From the NCBI GenBank assembly GCA_027563935.2, contig CM050454.1, forward strand, positions 52,604,596 through 52,668,595: a stretch of DNA of 64,000 nucleotides, in the 5' to 3' direction. Shown here piece after piece: positions 34,552 to 46,088 of the stretch (position 1 is its first letter; each line of letters begins with the position of its first letter). Position numbers and translations under genes: made by a program. The stretch comes from Costus lasius. Lineage: Eukaryota > Streptophyta > Magnoliopsida > Zingiberales > Costaceae. Under the pieces are notes generated by a model that was not told the DNA's origin, did not search any database, and was given only the letters and a program-made list of their open reading frames with translations.

Positions 34552-34677
34552 AAGAGAGGGTTTGTAAGAGATTAGGGGGAGGAGAGAGGAGGATCTTATC
34601 TTATCATTTTGCTTGTTAGCTAAACCCTAAACTCTCATCGTTGTAGCGATTTGAGGGACGATCGAGAGATCGTATCA
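34476..34677 (+). repeat. 3' LTR of element H
   Basis: 202 bp, preceded by the purine-rich tract 'aggagggggacaaa' at about 34461-34474 and followed by GACTT. Confidence 0.95.
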
Positions 34678-34682
34678 GACTT

Positions 34683-37587
34683 GAATGAGCCCAATCCTGA
34701 TATGGGCTAATAAAGTGGAGGGTTTAAAACATTTTGATACAAACAAATAAATATATGAGCTTTTAGTTAACCTTATTTGAAGCCTAGACATTTTTAAACT
34801 TAGCTATCTGATTAATATCAATGTAAATTTATACGTACTTTTATTTACTTTTATGTTATATATGAACATTAATATAAATAAATAATTTGATTAATCTAGA
34901 TATACCAAGTTGAAACATTATGAACCTAGTAAGACAAATCATATTGACTTTCCACAACACAATTCTTCCCTTGAAAAGAAAAAAAATTTCAATTATGGTT
35001 GCTTATTGAGATGAATTATTATTTTCTTGCATCTTATAATAATGTCCTTATTCTAGGAGTGTGAAAAGAAGAAAAAAAAAACTAGCAAACACTTGGTCAA
35101 TCGATGAGAGCTACAATTGTTTATCTAATTATACTAAATAGTTAAAGCAAAAGTAGTATTAATTTTCCCTTTGATGCTGTACTAGGGTGGAATTAAATAA
35201 ATATATGGATCAGCGAAATTAAATAAATAAAAAGCTCTGTCTGGGGAGCAGATGTTGCAATCAAAAGATTATACAGATTAATTAACAGCAATAATGGAGT
35301 GTAGTACAAACCTGCACGAATTGATTTGTAGTTTAATAGGAATTGGTAAAGTATGAAGGTCAAATCAACTGGGGGAGGTGTTTACCAATAATGCAATAAA
35401 AAATTTGGCGCCCTGTTAATTGCAATAGGAGCAAGCATTGTTATGATATCCCAATTAAACAACTGAATTATTGCTCTCTATTAATGAGGGTCACTGAATT
35501 CCACATAAACAAGTGAGCGGCTTCATGTTCTTGCTCCTGAACCATCTAAATGGCGTCTGCCATGTGCTGCTGTCATACTTTAAGCTTTTAGGAGCACAAG
35601 ATTCTGGAAATCTGTGATCTGAAATCTTAAACATTTTGAAGGTGGAATCATGTCCTGTACTAAGATGCAGAGTGTTAGATATGTTTAATGTTTGACCATC
35701 CCCCAGTTGTCAGACTTGACCTTCACTCTCTCCTTGTTTTCTGCTTTTTTATTTTTGTCTCATCTTCAATTGAGTAGCCTGTCAAATGCTTATTGCCTCC
35801 ATCTTTCTTAGATGAGAGAGTCAAACTATCCTTTAGCTTAAGGGAGTTATATATTCTTTTAGCTGACTTCTGATAGAGTATAAATATAAAATAGTAGAGG
35901 ATCTAGACCAGATGCCAAAGCATTATACTCTTCTATAAAGCATAAAATTGATTGAATAACATCCTCCTACCAGTAAGATCATACATCATGCCAAGCAATA
36001 TGAAGAATTATCTATACTCATCTTCTATTTGACCTCTTCATTCTTAACTTTCATAGTGTTTTTTTTACTCGCAACTTATTTTGGCGCCTAATTTAATCAT
36101 TATTTCTTAATCACTTCATTAGATGGTTATTGCCCTCTACATTTGTGGTCTAGACATCTAAAAGTTAATGGCAGGTTCCTCGAGTCTCTCCACCACATTG
36201 ATGAGCCCTTGCTCACTTAGATTGCCTGAGTGAAAGGAGATGAAATTTGAATGGATTTGGGAGCTTCTTACTTAGTTTGTTTAGCTTTTCTTGAACATTG
36301 GGCTAATGAGGCATCTCTTAAATCGAGAATTCTAAATCACTAATAAGGATAAAATTGAAATATAGATGGATGAGACTAATTACTCAATTATGCAATGGAA
36401 AATAAGATGAACAATTTGACTAAGTAAAAATAGTCAATTAAAGCCACGTTATGCTCCATTAATATGCTACAATTCTCTTAAGTGATATCATTGTTACTAC
36501 CATATTATTAATTATGCATTTGCCAGTTTTACATTACTCATATAGGGAAGCATCTTTTGTTATTCTACAATTTCATTTAGAATTTTATTTATACAACAAA
36601 TAGATATTTTCTAAGATATGTTGTAGGGAATTCATCATTTACATAACTTTTAGAAATAAAATATGAATAATAAAATTTTTAGAAATAAAATACAAATAAT
36701 AAAAAGTGAATTTTATAATGGGAGAACCTAGAGGTACATTGAAGCTTGCCCTAAGATGATAATCTAGGCTCTAAACTGAATAACTAGGCTACAATTGAGA
36801 CTCATCTACTAGACAATCATGAAAAGGTTGAGCAGATGTCATTTCCACATTAAGTAAAAAAAAAAGGAGAAAAGAAATAAAAGAGAATAAGAAGTCATTA
36901 GGAATCTATTTAGCATGATCCAAGGATCAAGTCTTTTATAAGCAAGACCAAACATTTGAAAATTAATTCCAATACTTTGAAATTATTTCTGAAAGTTCAT
37001 AATAGTTAAAACTGTTATGTGCTATTATAACCGCTAACAATGTGTTAATTTGCGACAACTTATAATAGCACCACGTTAATTCTTGATGATTCTAAAATCC
37101 AACACATTAAACACATGAAATTAAATTAAAGTAGTGTTAAAATTTTTCTCCAACATCTTCCTCCATCACCCTTGACATTTTTGGGCATCTTTGTCATATT
37201 TATGCATTAGATTATAAATTTATCAAACTTAATTCATGTATTTTTGTTATATCTTCTTTTAGGCTATTCTCAAATGAAAAAGGCTCTTATTGTTGTGATT
37301 TACTAACTCAAATTGTTTTATATTTCTAATGATGTTGCTTTTAATGTCCAAATCATACTACTTCAAGCCCACTCTCATATGGTTATTTTATTAAGAGTGT
37401 CCCTAATTTAAACGTGATATCTGTTTTACAACTGCCGTTGTTATTAATAAATGGAAGAGCAAAGATATTTAAAAGGCAACTATTTTGTGCTTTTAATATT
37501 ATCTAGAATGTGCTTCGAAAAGAATAATGGATATATAAATTTAATTAATAATGTGCCTTTCAAAATTTGTAGTTTAGTAACAAAGTT
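34683..37587. other. AT-rich intergenic DNA, nothing recognised
   Basis: About 2.9 kb without a frame long enough to call and without visible terminal repeats. Degenerate old transposon sequence is possible. Several 'aaataaataa'-type simple stretches occur around 34740-34880 and 35190-35230. Confidence 0.6.
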
Positions 37588-37778
37588 TGGGTGTGTTTGG
37601 CACAGCCTTTAGGATGCTTTTGCTGGCTACAAAAACTATTTTTGAAAAGTTAGCCTATTTGGCTATCAACTTCTACACTAATTTAACACACCATTCAGCT
37701 TTTCTAGCCAGTTATTTTTCAATCTGCACTTTCTCAACAAGCAGAAGCTAAAAGCTTCAGCTATACCAAACACAACTT
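37588..37778. mobile_element. hAT-like MITE remnant
   Basis: The left end reads GTGTTTGGCACAGC, and the reverse complement of the right end reads GTGTTTGGTATAGCTGAAGC. The inner text keeps further partial complementarity (gctttt/aaaagc). No exact target duplication was confirmed. No coding capacity. Confidence 0.5.
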
Positions 37779-37822
37779 TTATAAGATCAATTAAATTATC
37801 AAAGTTAAATATATAGCTTTAA

Positions 37823-39001
37823 CGCCGTGTATGCAAGAATGGAAAAGGGAAAGAAATGAAAGAAAGAAAAAGGAAAAGGAAATTTTCCTTTGTATATTAG
37901 GAAAGAAAAGAAAAGTTATGAGGAAAAAGTTTCAACTTTTCCCTCGAAACACAGTCTGCCCAATTTGGGCGAAAAACGAGCGAATGACATGCCTCGCATC
38001 CGTTTGTTGCCTTATCGTCATCCCTGCTTGTCCACCTCCCTGCTCGTCCGCCTCGCAGCCCCCTCGTCGTCGCCTCGTCGCACGCCGTCGCCTCGCTGCC
38101 AGCCTCATCGCACGTTGACCGCCTCGTCGCCTCGTTAGACGCCGTCCTTTGTTTTTTTTGGTCCGGCCAGTGTTCTTGAGCTCGGTGGCAGAGGGACGGA
38201 GATCGAAGTAGGCCTCGCCGAGGAAGGTGGGGATAACGAAGTCCTTGCGCGAGGCGAGCATGTTGAAGAGGAGCTGCTTGACCTTGGCGTGGGTGGGCAC
38301 GGAGGGATCGAGGTAAGCGCACACGTGATAGCCGCCTGTGAGGGATGTGGAGTGCATGTAGGTTCTGATGAAGAGGTCCTTCTTCTCGACCTTGGAGACG
38401 TCAAAGAGGATGGGGAAGCGCACTCTTCTCACTCTCGCTTCGATGAACGCCACTGTGCCTGCTCGCCTCTCATGCACACTTCATCGTCAAGGAAGAAAAC
38501 CACTGCCTGCACGCGTCGCCTACTGCTTCGTCGTCTGCTTCGCTGTTGCCTACACGCGTCGTTGTCTGCTTTCGCCCACTTGCCTAATGCCTACCTCGCT
38601 GTCCGCTTCGTCGCCGCTGTGCAAATCAACAGCTGCCGCTACCTGCTGTCCGCTTCGCCTTCGCACGCCGTCTGCCCCATCTACATCTCGATGTCTCAAC
38701 TTTGCCGCCGTCCGCTTTGCCTTCGCACGCCGTCCGCCTAGTCTATGGCCCGCCACCGTCTCGCCGTCCGTCTCCTTCACTTGCCGCCCGCTGCTTGGCC
38801 CTCCATTGACGCAGATGGCACAGGTGCCCGCCGCCTTACCCTCCGTCTGCCGTTTGACGCAGACGATATAAACACCGATTATCTCTCTATTCTCACATGA
38901 TTCTCACATGAGATTAGTCACTTTTCCTTTTTATATCTTTTCTTTTCTTTCTAAATTTTTTTTCCATCTATATCTATTTTCTATCCTCTCGTATACGCAC
39001 C
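37823..39001. mobile_element. TIR element P2 with GC-rich minisatellite core and captured coding fragment
   Basis: Flanked by TAA on both sides (37820-37822 and 39002-39004). The ends CGCCGTGTATGCAAGA and, in reverse complement, GGTGCGTATACGAGAGG are only partly similar, so the assignment to PIF/Harbinger is tentative. The outer parts are AG/CT-rich. The centre (37985-38880) is strikingly GC-rich, with recurrent 'gcctcgtcgc' and 'tgcttcgtcg' words. A coding-like segment lies between the two repeat blocks. No transposase was seen. Confidence 0.45.
38160..38430 (-). pseudogene. Captured gene fragment inside P2 (unidentified protein)
   Basis: The minus-strand frame (open 38477-37932) contains a part at about 38430-38160 that looks like real coding DNA. 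Nearly every codon ends in C or G in the central stretch, and the translation is balanced, with blocks such as VRFPILFDVSKVEKKDLF, LTGGYHVCAYLDPSVPTHAK and DFVIPTFLGEAYFDLRPS. I do not recognise the family. Outside this part the frame dissolves into Arg-rich repeat translation. It has no splice evidence and no clear start, so I read it as an exon fragment picked up by the transposon. Such GC3 is typical of a class of monocot genes. Confidence 0.5.
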
Positions 39002-39028
39002 TAAGGGCATGTTTCCTTGGGAGGTAAA

Positions 39029-40736
39029 TGAAGAGTCCCCTTCAAGGGGGAGCGCAAGCAGATGAAACCCCTTTCAAGAGGGGGGCGAAAAACCCTTAAG
39101 GGTGGCGCATAAAATTGCAAGCGGAAGCAAGGGTTTTTCATGGATCTTAGCAAGATAATATGATCAACTTGATGAAGTTTAGATCCATACCAAAGCCATG
39201 AGGAAGATGGCGACTTGGAAGAGAAAGATCGAAAGGGATCTTCTCCCTAGTTGACGCACACAAGATGATGTGCTTGCTCCTTGGAGATCCTTGTGCTAGC
39301 AAGGTCCTTCAAGGGTCCCTCTCGTATGGTAAGGAAATGAGAGATGATGTCTCGGCTTGCCGAACCTCCACCAAGACCTCGCCTTCTCCACACCAAAGTC
39401 TCGTCAAGCAAGAGCAAGGAGACGAGAGTTGAATGGAGCGTTCAAGTCATTTGGCGTTCAAGGGAACATGCGCTAAATGACTTTCCAAAATAGGAAAATC
39501 CATTAAGCCATGCGTTCATGATCTCTAAATCGATCAAAACGCCAAAACAATGAACCATACGTTCAAGCTCTTGAACCGGTTCAAAGTAAATGTGTTCGGT
39601 CCAAAGGCCAAACCAAGCCAGCCCAAGCCAATCGGTCTAGATCAACTAAACCCTAAGGTTTCCAATCTAACCGTTCATCTCATGATGCTCTTGATCTCAC
39701 CGATCTAGCATCAATCCTCTCGATCGAAGCTTACCGATCTCAAGCCCTAATCAATCAAACATGATCAGACTGGATCTCACTTACAATCAGAGTTTAAACT
39801 CCTTTAAACTGAATCAAAACAATCCAGTCCACACGATCTGACTTAAGTAAGCCATATCATCAAATTGTGCGACCCTAAGGGTTTCCTTTAAATGTCGGTA
39901 ACGATAACTTACATTATCACGATCAGTGAGGGGTATCTAGCAACACATCACTGTCTCCCGATATAAAGGAAAGAGTCTTCCAAGACTACACCCAAACCAT
40001 AGCACAAGTGTGAATCCACTTCACAAGGCATGCATGTTTCCTTTGCCACTGGATGTTCTTATTGGACAAGCGTGTCAAGCCTGTAGCTCCAATATGATGA
40101 GCATGATTAGATCAGATGCACATAGTCACCTGGGTATGGCCATACACTTTCTCAATCATCTCATCTAGGGGGCCCCTATAGAACACCACACTCCTTCAAC
40201 AAGGAGACGGCAATCCTCTATCTATCACTAGTGCCCTAACCTGACTCATGATCATTATCCAAGATAGTCTATAACCATTATGTTTCAAATGATATTGAAC
40301 TACCTCAAAACAATGACAATCATCATTTAGAAACACAAGTGATCTCAAGTCAGAGGACATGTGCCACTTGTAGCAATCAAGGATCATTCACATTGTGACA
40401 AGCAATTGAATGTCCTAGAAGGGTCTGTCCAGTACATCCAATGTACCCATGAGTCTACATCTTATTCCATGCTCAAAGCATCCTATAAGATTAGAACACA
40501 TATTAGTCTCAATCATATCAAGGCTGTCTCATGTTCACCAAGATATATCGACTAAGGACATTTAGCATGTCAGCCTAGCTGAACAGCATTGAGACATTAA
40601 TCAGAAGTACACTTATTACAGCAGACAAGGTAACAATCTGAATAACAACCATGCCTTTATAAACTTAAGAGTTTATTACATGATACTGTTACAATCCCAA
40701 GGCCTCAAACATTAGCCTTAAGGGCATACCCCAACA
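39029..40736 (-). repeat. 3' LTR of element E
   Basis: Starts TGAAGAGTCCCC and ends CCCCAACA. The part from about 39715 onward is close to element A's LTR. The part 39029-39650 is only loosely similar. It contains the conserved 30-bp motif at 39924-39953. Confidence 0.96.
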
Positions 40737-40755
40737 ATCTCCCACTTGCACTTAA
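40737..40755 (-). promoter_or_regulatory. Polypurine tract of element E
   Basis: Minus-strand AAGTGCAAGTGGGAGAT next to the 3' LTR, as in element A. Confidence 0.85.
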
Positions 40756-40756
40756 T

Positions 40757-43700
40757 CTAATGGTTGAGAAATCTCAAACCCATATTCTTACAGTGCTTCT
40801 CATGCTTCTGCTGCGCCAGAGGCTTGGTAAGCGGGTCTGCCAGATTGTCATCTGTATGAACCTTGCATATTTTGATCTCGCCACGATCAATGATCTCCCG
40901 GATCAAGTGAAACCGTCTCTGTATGTGCTTGGACTTCTGGTGCGACCGTGGTTCCTTTGCTTGTGCGATTGCTCCAGTGTTATCACAGAAGATAACCAAA
41001 GGATCTGCACTCGAAGGAACAACACCAAGTTCTCTCACGAACTTACGAATCCACACTGCCTCCTTGGATGCTTCCGAGGCTGCAACATACTCGGCTTCTG
41101 TTGTGGAATCAGCAACAGTTGACTGTTTGAAACTCTTCCACACCACTGCTCCACCATTCAAGCTAAAAACATAGCCTGATTGCGATCGGAAATCATCCTG
41201 GTCCGACTGGAACGAAGCGTCAGTATATCCTTCTATACTGAGTTCTTCCTGACCACCATATATCAAGAACATATCTTTGGTCCTCCGCAGATATTTTAAA
41301 ATGTTCTTGACTGCAATCCAGTGCGCCATACCTGGATTACTTTGGAACCGACTGGTCACGCTTAACCCGTAAGCGACGTCTGGGCGAGTACACAACATCG
41401 CATACATTATGGACCCAATAGCCGAAGCATAAGGCGTATTGTCCATTTCATCTTTCTCAGTCTGTGTTTGTGGACACTGACTTTTCGAAAGATTCAGACC
41501 ATGTCTGACTGGAAGATACCCTCTTTTAGAATTCTCTAAATGGAATCTCTCCAGGACTTTATCGATGTAAGTACTCTGGCACAGCCCGAGAAGCTTCTTA
41601 GATCTATCCCTGTAGATCTTCACACCTAATACATAGGCTGCTTCTCCTATATCTTTCATCTGGAAACATTTTCCTAACCATGCTTTAACAGCATGCAGTT
41701 CAGGAATATCGTTTCCAAAGATTAAGATATCATCGACGTAGAGGACTAGGAAAGTAATCACGCTCCCACTAAACCTCTTATATACACACGGGTCATCTTC
41801 GTTCTTGATGAAACCAAACTCAGAGATTGATTCATCAAAACGAATATTCCAGCTTCTAGATGCTTGTTTAAGTCCATAAATGGACCTTTTTAACTTGCAT
41901 ATTTTATGACGATCTGCTGGATTAGTGAAACCTTCAGGTTGTGTCATATACACATCCTCATCCAGTTTTCCATTAAGGAAAGCCGTCTTCACATCCATCT
42001 GCCAGATCTCATAATCGTAATATGCTGCTATCGCGAAAAGAATCCGAATAGACTTGAACATGGCTACAGGAGAGAAAGTTTCATCATAATCTATCCCGTA
42101 GATTTGTTTGAAACCTTTCGCAACTAGCCTGCCTTTATAGGTAACTACGTTACCATCCATGTCAATCTTCTTCTTGAAGATCCATTTACAGCCTATAGGG
42201 ATTACTCCCGGAGGCGGATCAACCAAATCCCAGACTTGGTTATCTGACATGGAGTCCATCTCGGCTCGCATAGCTTCAAGCCATCTAGCTGACTCCGGTC
42301 CACTGACCGCATCCGCATAAGTGAGGGGTTCATCATTATCAATGATGTAGACTCCGTCATAGCGCTCAGGCTGTCGACGGATCTTTCCCGATCTACGCGG
42401 TTCCCGTGATATCTGAGCCTCAGGTTGCACAATAACCTGTTCTACCGGCTCAGGCTCATCCAACTGTGCTTGACTACTTTGTCCTTCCTCTGGATTCTCA
42501 TCCAGTTTTATTTCTCTCCCACTGGCTTCTTGCAGAAGAAACTCCTTCTCAAGAAATATGGCCGTCCGAGCAACAAACACCTTGTTCTCTTTGGGATCGT
42601 AGAAATAATAACCCTTAGTTTCCTTGGGGTAACCGACAAAGATGCATTTCTCAGATCTGCTCTCTAGTTTCCTAGAGGCGAGCTTTTTGACATAAGCCTC
42701 GCAACCCCAGATCCTGATAAATGTCAAGCTTGGCTGTTTCCCATACCATAACTCGTATGGAGTTTTAGAAACTGCCTTGGATGGCACTCGGTTTAGTACC
42801 TTTGCAGCCGTTTCCAGTGCAAAAACCCCAAAAGGAGTAAGGTAGAGTAGCCTGACTCATCATAGAACGAACCATATCAAGTAACGTTCTATTTCTCCTC
42901 TCGGACACACCATTCCATTGCGGTGTTCCTGGTGGAGTGAGCTGTGAGATAATCCCACACTCCTTCAGATAGTCAGTAAACGCATGACTCAAGTATTCTC
43001 CACCTCGATCAGAACGAAGTGCCTTGATATTTCGGCCTAGCTGATTCTGTACTTCATTTTTGAACTCTTTGAACTTGTCAAAAGATTCACTCTTATGTCT
43101 CATAAGATAGACATAACCATACCTACTGAAATCATCAGTAAAGGTAATGAAGTACTGATAGCCACCTCTGGCATGTTTACTAAATGGCCCACACACATCA
43201 CTGTGTATAAGGTCAAGTAAACCTGAAGCCCTTTGACCTTTGTTAGGAAAAGGTGACTTCGTCATTTTACCCATCAAACAAGCTTTGCATGTATCAATCT
43301 CCTCATAGGAGAATGATCCCAGCAGTCCATGATCATGCAACCGCTTAATGCGCTTCTTGTTAATATGGCCTAAACGACTATGCCATAACAAGGTGCTGTC
43401 ATCAGCATACTTGGCTTTCTTATTATCAATGTTTTGTATAGAATTTTCCATGTCCAACATGAATAACCCATTGTTAATTGAACCAGTTCCATAAACAATA
43501 TTATCATAAGATAAAACACACTTTGAAATATTGCATTCAAAGGCAAATCCTTTCCTGACAAGAGCAGGAATAGAGATAATATTTTTGGTGATACTCGGTA
43601 CAAAATAACAATTGTTTAATTCCAATACAATGCCAGATGGTAAAGAAATGAAATAGTCTCCTACAGCAACAGCAGCAACCCGTGCCCCGTTTCCAACGCG

Positions 43701-44642
43701 TAGGTCTACCTCATGCTGTCCCACCTGCCTTCTTCTCTTGAGTTCCTGTACATTTGAACAAATGTGAACTCCACATGCAGTGTCCAACACCCATGATATA
43801 GAAGAAGATGAAAACATGACCTCAGTCACGAATATACCTGAGCCAGAAGCGATGCTTCCCCTCTTATCTCCTTGGAGCGCTTTACAATCCTTTTTCCAGT
43901 GACCCAACTGGCCATAGTGGAAGCACCTGTTGTCCTTCGACCACTTCACCTTCTGTTTCAGAGCCTTACTGTAGTTCTTGACAGGGGCTTTGCCCTTCTT
44001 CCCCTTCTTCTTGTTCCTGGAAGGAACCATTAAGACAGAGGTTGAAGGCTTTCCCTTCAGAGTTTCCTCAGTAGTCAAGAGCATATTCAGCAGCTCTGCC
44101 GGAGTGCAATCGATTTTGTTCATATTAAAGTTAATAATGAACGCATCGAAAGAAGGCGGGAGAGACTGCAGAATTATGTCTACAGCAAGCTCCTGATTGA
44201 TGGTATGCCCCAGTTTCTCTAGAGCCTCCTTGTGCCCAATCATCTTGAGCACGTGAGCTCCCACTGGGCTCCCTTCAGCCAGTTTGCTCTGAAAGAAAAG
44301 CTTGGTCAAATTATAGCGCTCAGTCCTCGCCTGTGCAGCATACAGCATCTTGAGGTTCGCTATAATCTCTATAGCCGACATATCCTCATGCTGACGCTGC
44401 AGCGGTGGCGTCATAGACGCTAGCATCAGGCAAGCGACATCAATGCTATCATTGACGTGCTTTTCATAGGCATCCCGAACCGCCCTTGCGGCGTTCGGAG
44501 CGGGTTGAGGCGGCACAGCCGTCTCGAGGACATACAGTTTCCTCTCTGCCTTAAGAACGATCTTAAGGTGTCCGAACCAGTCCGAGAAGTTTGGCCCAGC
44601 AAACTTCTCCCTTTCCAGTAGGGATCGCACATTGAAGCTCAT
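40757..44642 (-). pseudogene. Element E gag-pol polyprotein with one frameshift
   Basis: The ATG at 44642 opens a frame of 625 codons to 42765. Gag has KFAGPNFSDWFGHLKIVLK near residue 15. Its zinc knuckle reads CFHYGQLGHWKKDC, with Tyr243 where A has Cys. Protease has D287 in LDTACG. GAG-pre-integrase starts at W420. The integrase catalytic residues are D482, D545 and E581, with 35 residues between the last two. A one-base excess in the A-run 42821-42825 shifts the frame. The rest, 42787-40757, is open for 676 codons: integrase C-terminus, reverse transcriptase (YVDDILI coded at 41740 downwards), RNase H (TDASFQSD, CDNTGAIAQ) and the terminal NLADPLTK block. About 1300 residues in all, usual for copia. 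Confidence 0.96.
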
Positions 44643-44645
44643 GGT

Positions 44646-46086
44646 GTTCGTTGCTGCAGGAATCTACAACAATGCAAGAACAGCAAGGTCAGTATCAATG
44701 TCTAGAATCAATCCAGGACTTAAGAATGATTCCTTTTCTCACTATTTTAGCTGACTGTAAAATCCATAAAACAGTCCGAAAGAGTAACACTCTTTTAGTG
44801 AGATGGGATCCAGATTTCATACTTGGTCTCCGCGTCCCGCTCAGGCGAGATAAGATGCACAGAGAGTACAAGCACTAATTTCTGGTAGGCAGTCCTTGCC
44901 AATCGCCAACCCGTGCGATTCCCCTTCATCTGGGCAATCCAGCAGACTGTGCCAACTGAGTTGGTACAACACAGTCTCTGATCCCACAGATGGCTGCCTC
45001 CATGTGCTGCCATATGCGCCACATATGCAGCCTACATGGTCAAGCTGACCCGACCTACTCCCTGGACCACCACGTGCTATGCTGAGCAACGAGAAGGGAT
45101 AAATCCCTACTCTGTAACACGTAGGTGTAATCGCGCACCGTCTGAAGATAGATGGACGTGCCCACTGAGTGGGTACAACACGGCTCCAACGATAGTCAGA
45201 ACAGTGAGGTTTCGCGTCAGAAGGCTTACGAGCTTGATATTTTAGCGTTGGATTTTACCGGTCTTTTATCTTCTTAACTATCATGCAATTCCTATGGTGA
45301 TAGCAGAAGATAAACTCATGCAGTTCTAATTATATAAGGAATAAAAAGAAAGCATGCTGATCTTATGTGGTAAAAGCCCATAGAGCCTAAGTAAGACCTT
45401 AACCTAATTTAAGTCTTCACTTGCTCTTCATAGGTCTTTTGCCTTTCATCTGGTCCAACCCAGGGCCCTAGCGCCAAGAGCACCTCAGGTGCGCCACCAG
45501 CTGAATGCCCCTCTGGGATGTGTGCCTTGAATTCTTGTCTGATTAAAAATACATTTTAATCTATCTAGACAAGATTGACTCGCAGGTCAATTACATTTTA
45601 TAAATTAAAGACAATGTGATTCGCAGATCACAAATAAATATTAATTTATAATTAACCAGGCACGCAGGCCCCAGCACAGCACACATTAAAGGGCAACCCA
45701 CATAAGATTAAATAAACAAGCATATGGCATCAAATCAACATGTGATCCATATAATAAGAAAATAAAATTTTTGAAAACCCATTGGCATCAATTTTAATTT
45801 TCTTATGTGCACTTACAACCTTACAATGGTCCATTGATAGGGATCCACTCATCCAACTAGTCAGATCCACTGCCCTTGCATGCACCAAGTCCTAACTGAC
45901 TCGAGTTGACCTAATGGTCAACCATGCATGCGCCAAGAGCTGAACAACCCTCATGAGTTCTGGCATGCGGGTGTGACCCCGGGCCTAACTCATGTGTGTT
46001 CAATGGTTGTCTCAACCAGACCTCGCTACACGCCTAAGATGCAATCGACCTATAGCCACCTCGTGCTTGCGCACAGGTGCAATCGA
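44646..46086 (-). mobile_element. Untranslated leader of element E, truncated before the PBS
   Basis: Parallels the leader of A up to the block 'gcgcacaggtgc' (near 46070; near 15332 in A). A then has about 330 more bases including the PBS, whereas E passes straight into LTR sequence. No protein domain. Confidence 0.85.
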
Positions 46087-46088
46087 CC

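Larger units (their letters stand above)
29240..34677 (+). mobile_element. Ty3/gypsy chromovirus-type element H, full length, decayed
   Basis: Two 202-bp LTRs (29240-29441 and 34476-34677) are flanked by the 5-bp duplication GACTT (29235-29239, 34678-34682). Terminal bases are TGATAC...GTATCA. The order gag, protease, reverse transcriptase, RNase H, integrase, chromodomain places it in Ty3/gypsy. The LTRs differ at about five positions by eye. Several frameshifts and stops make it non-autonomous now. Confidence 0.96.
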
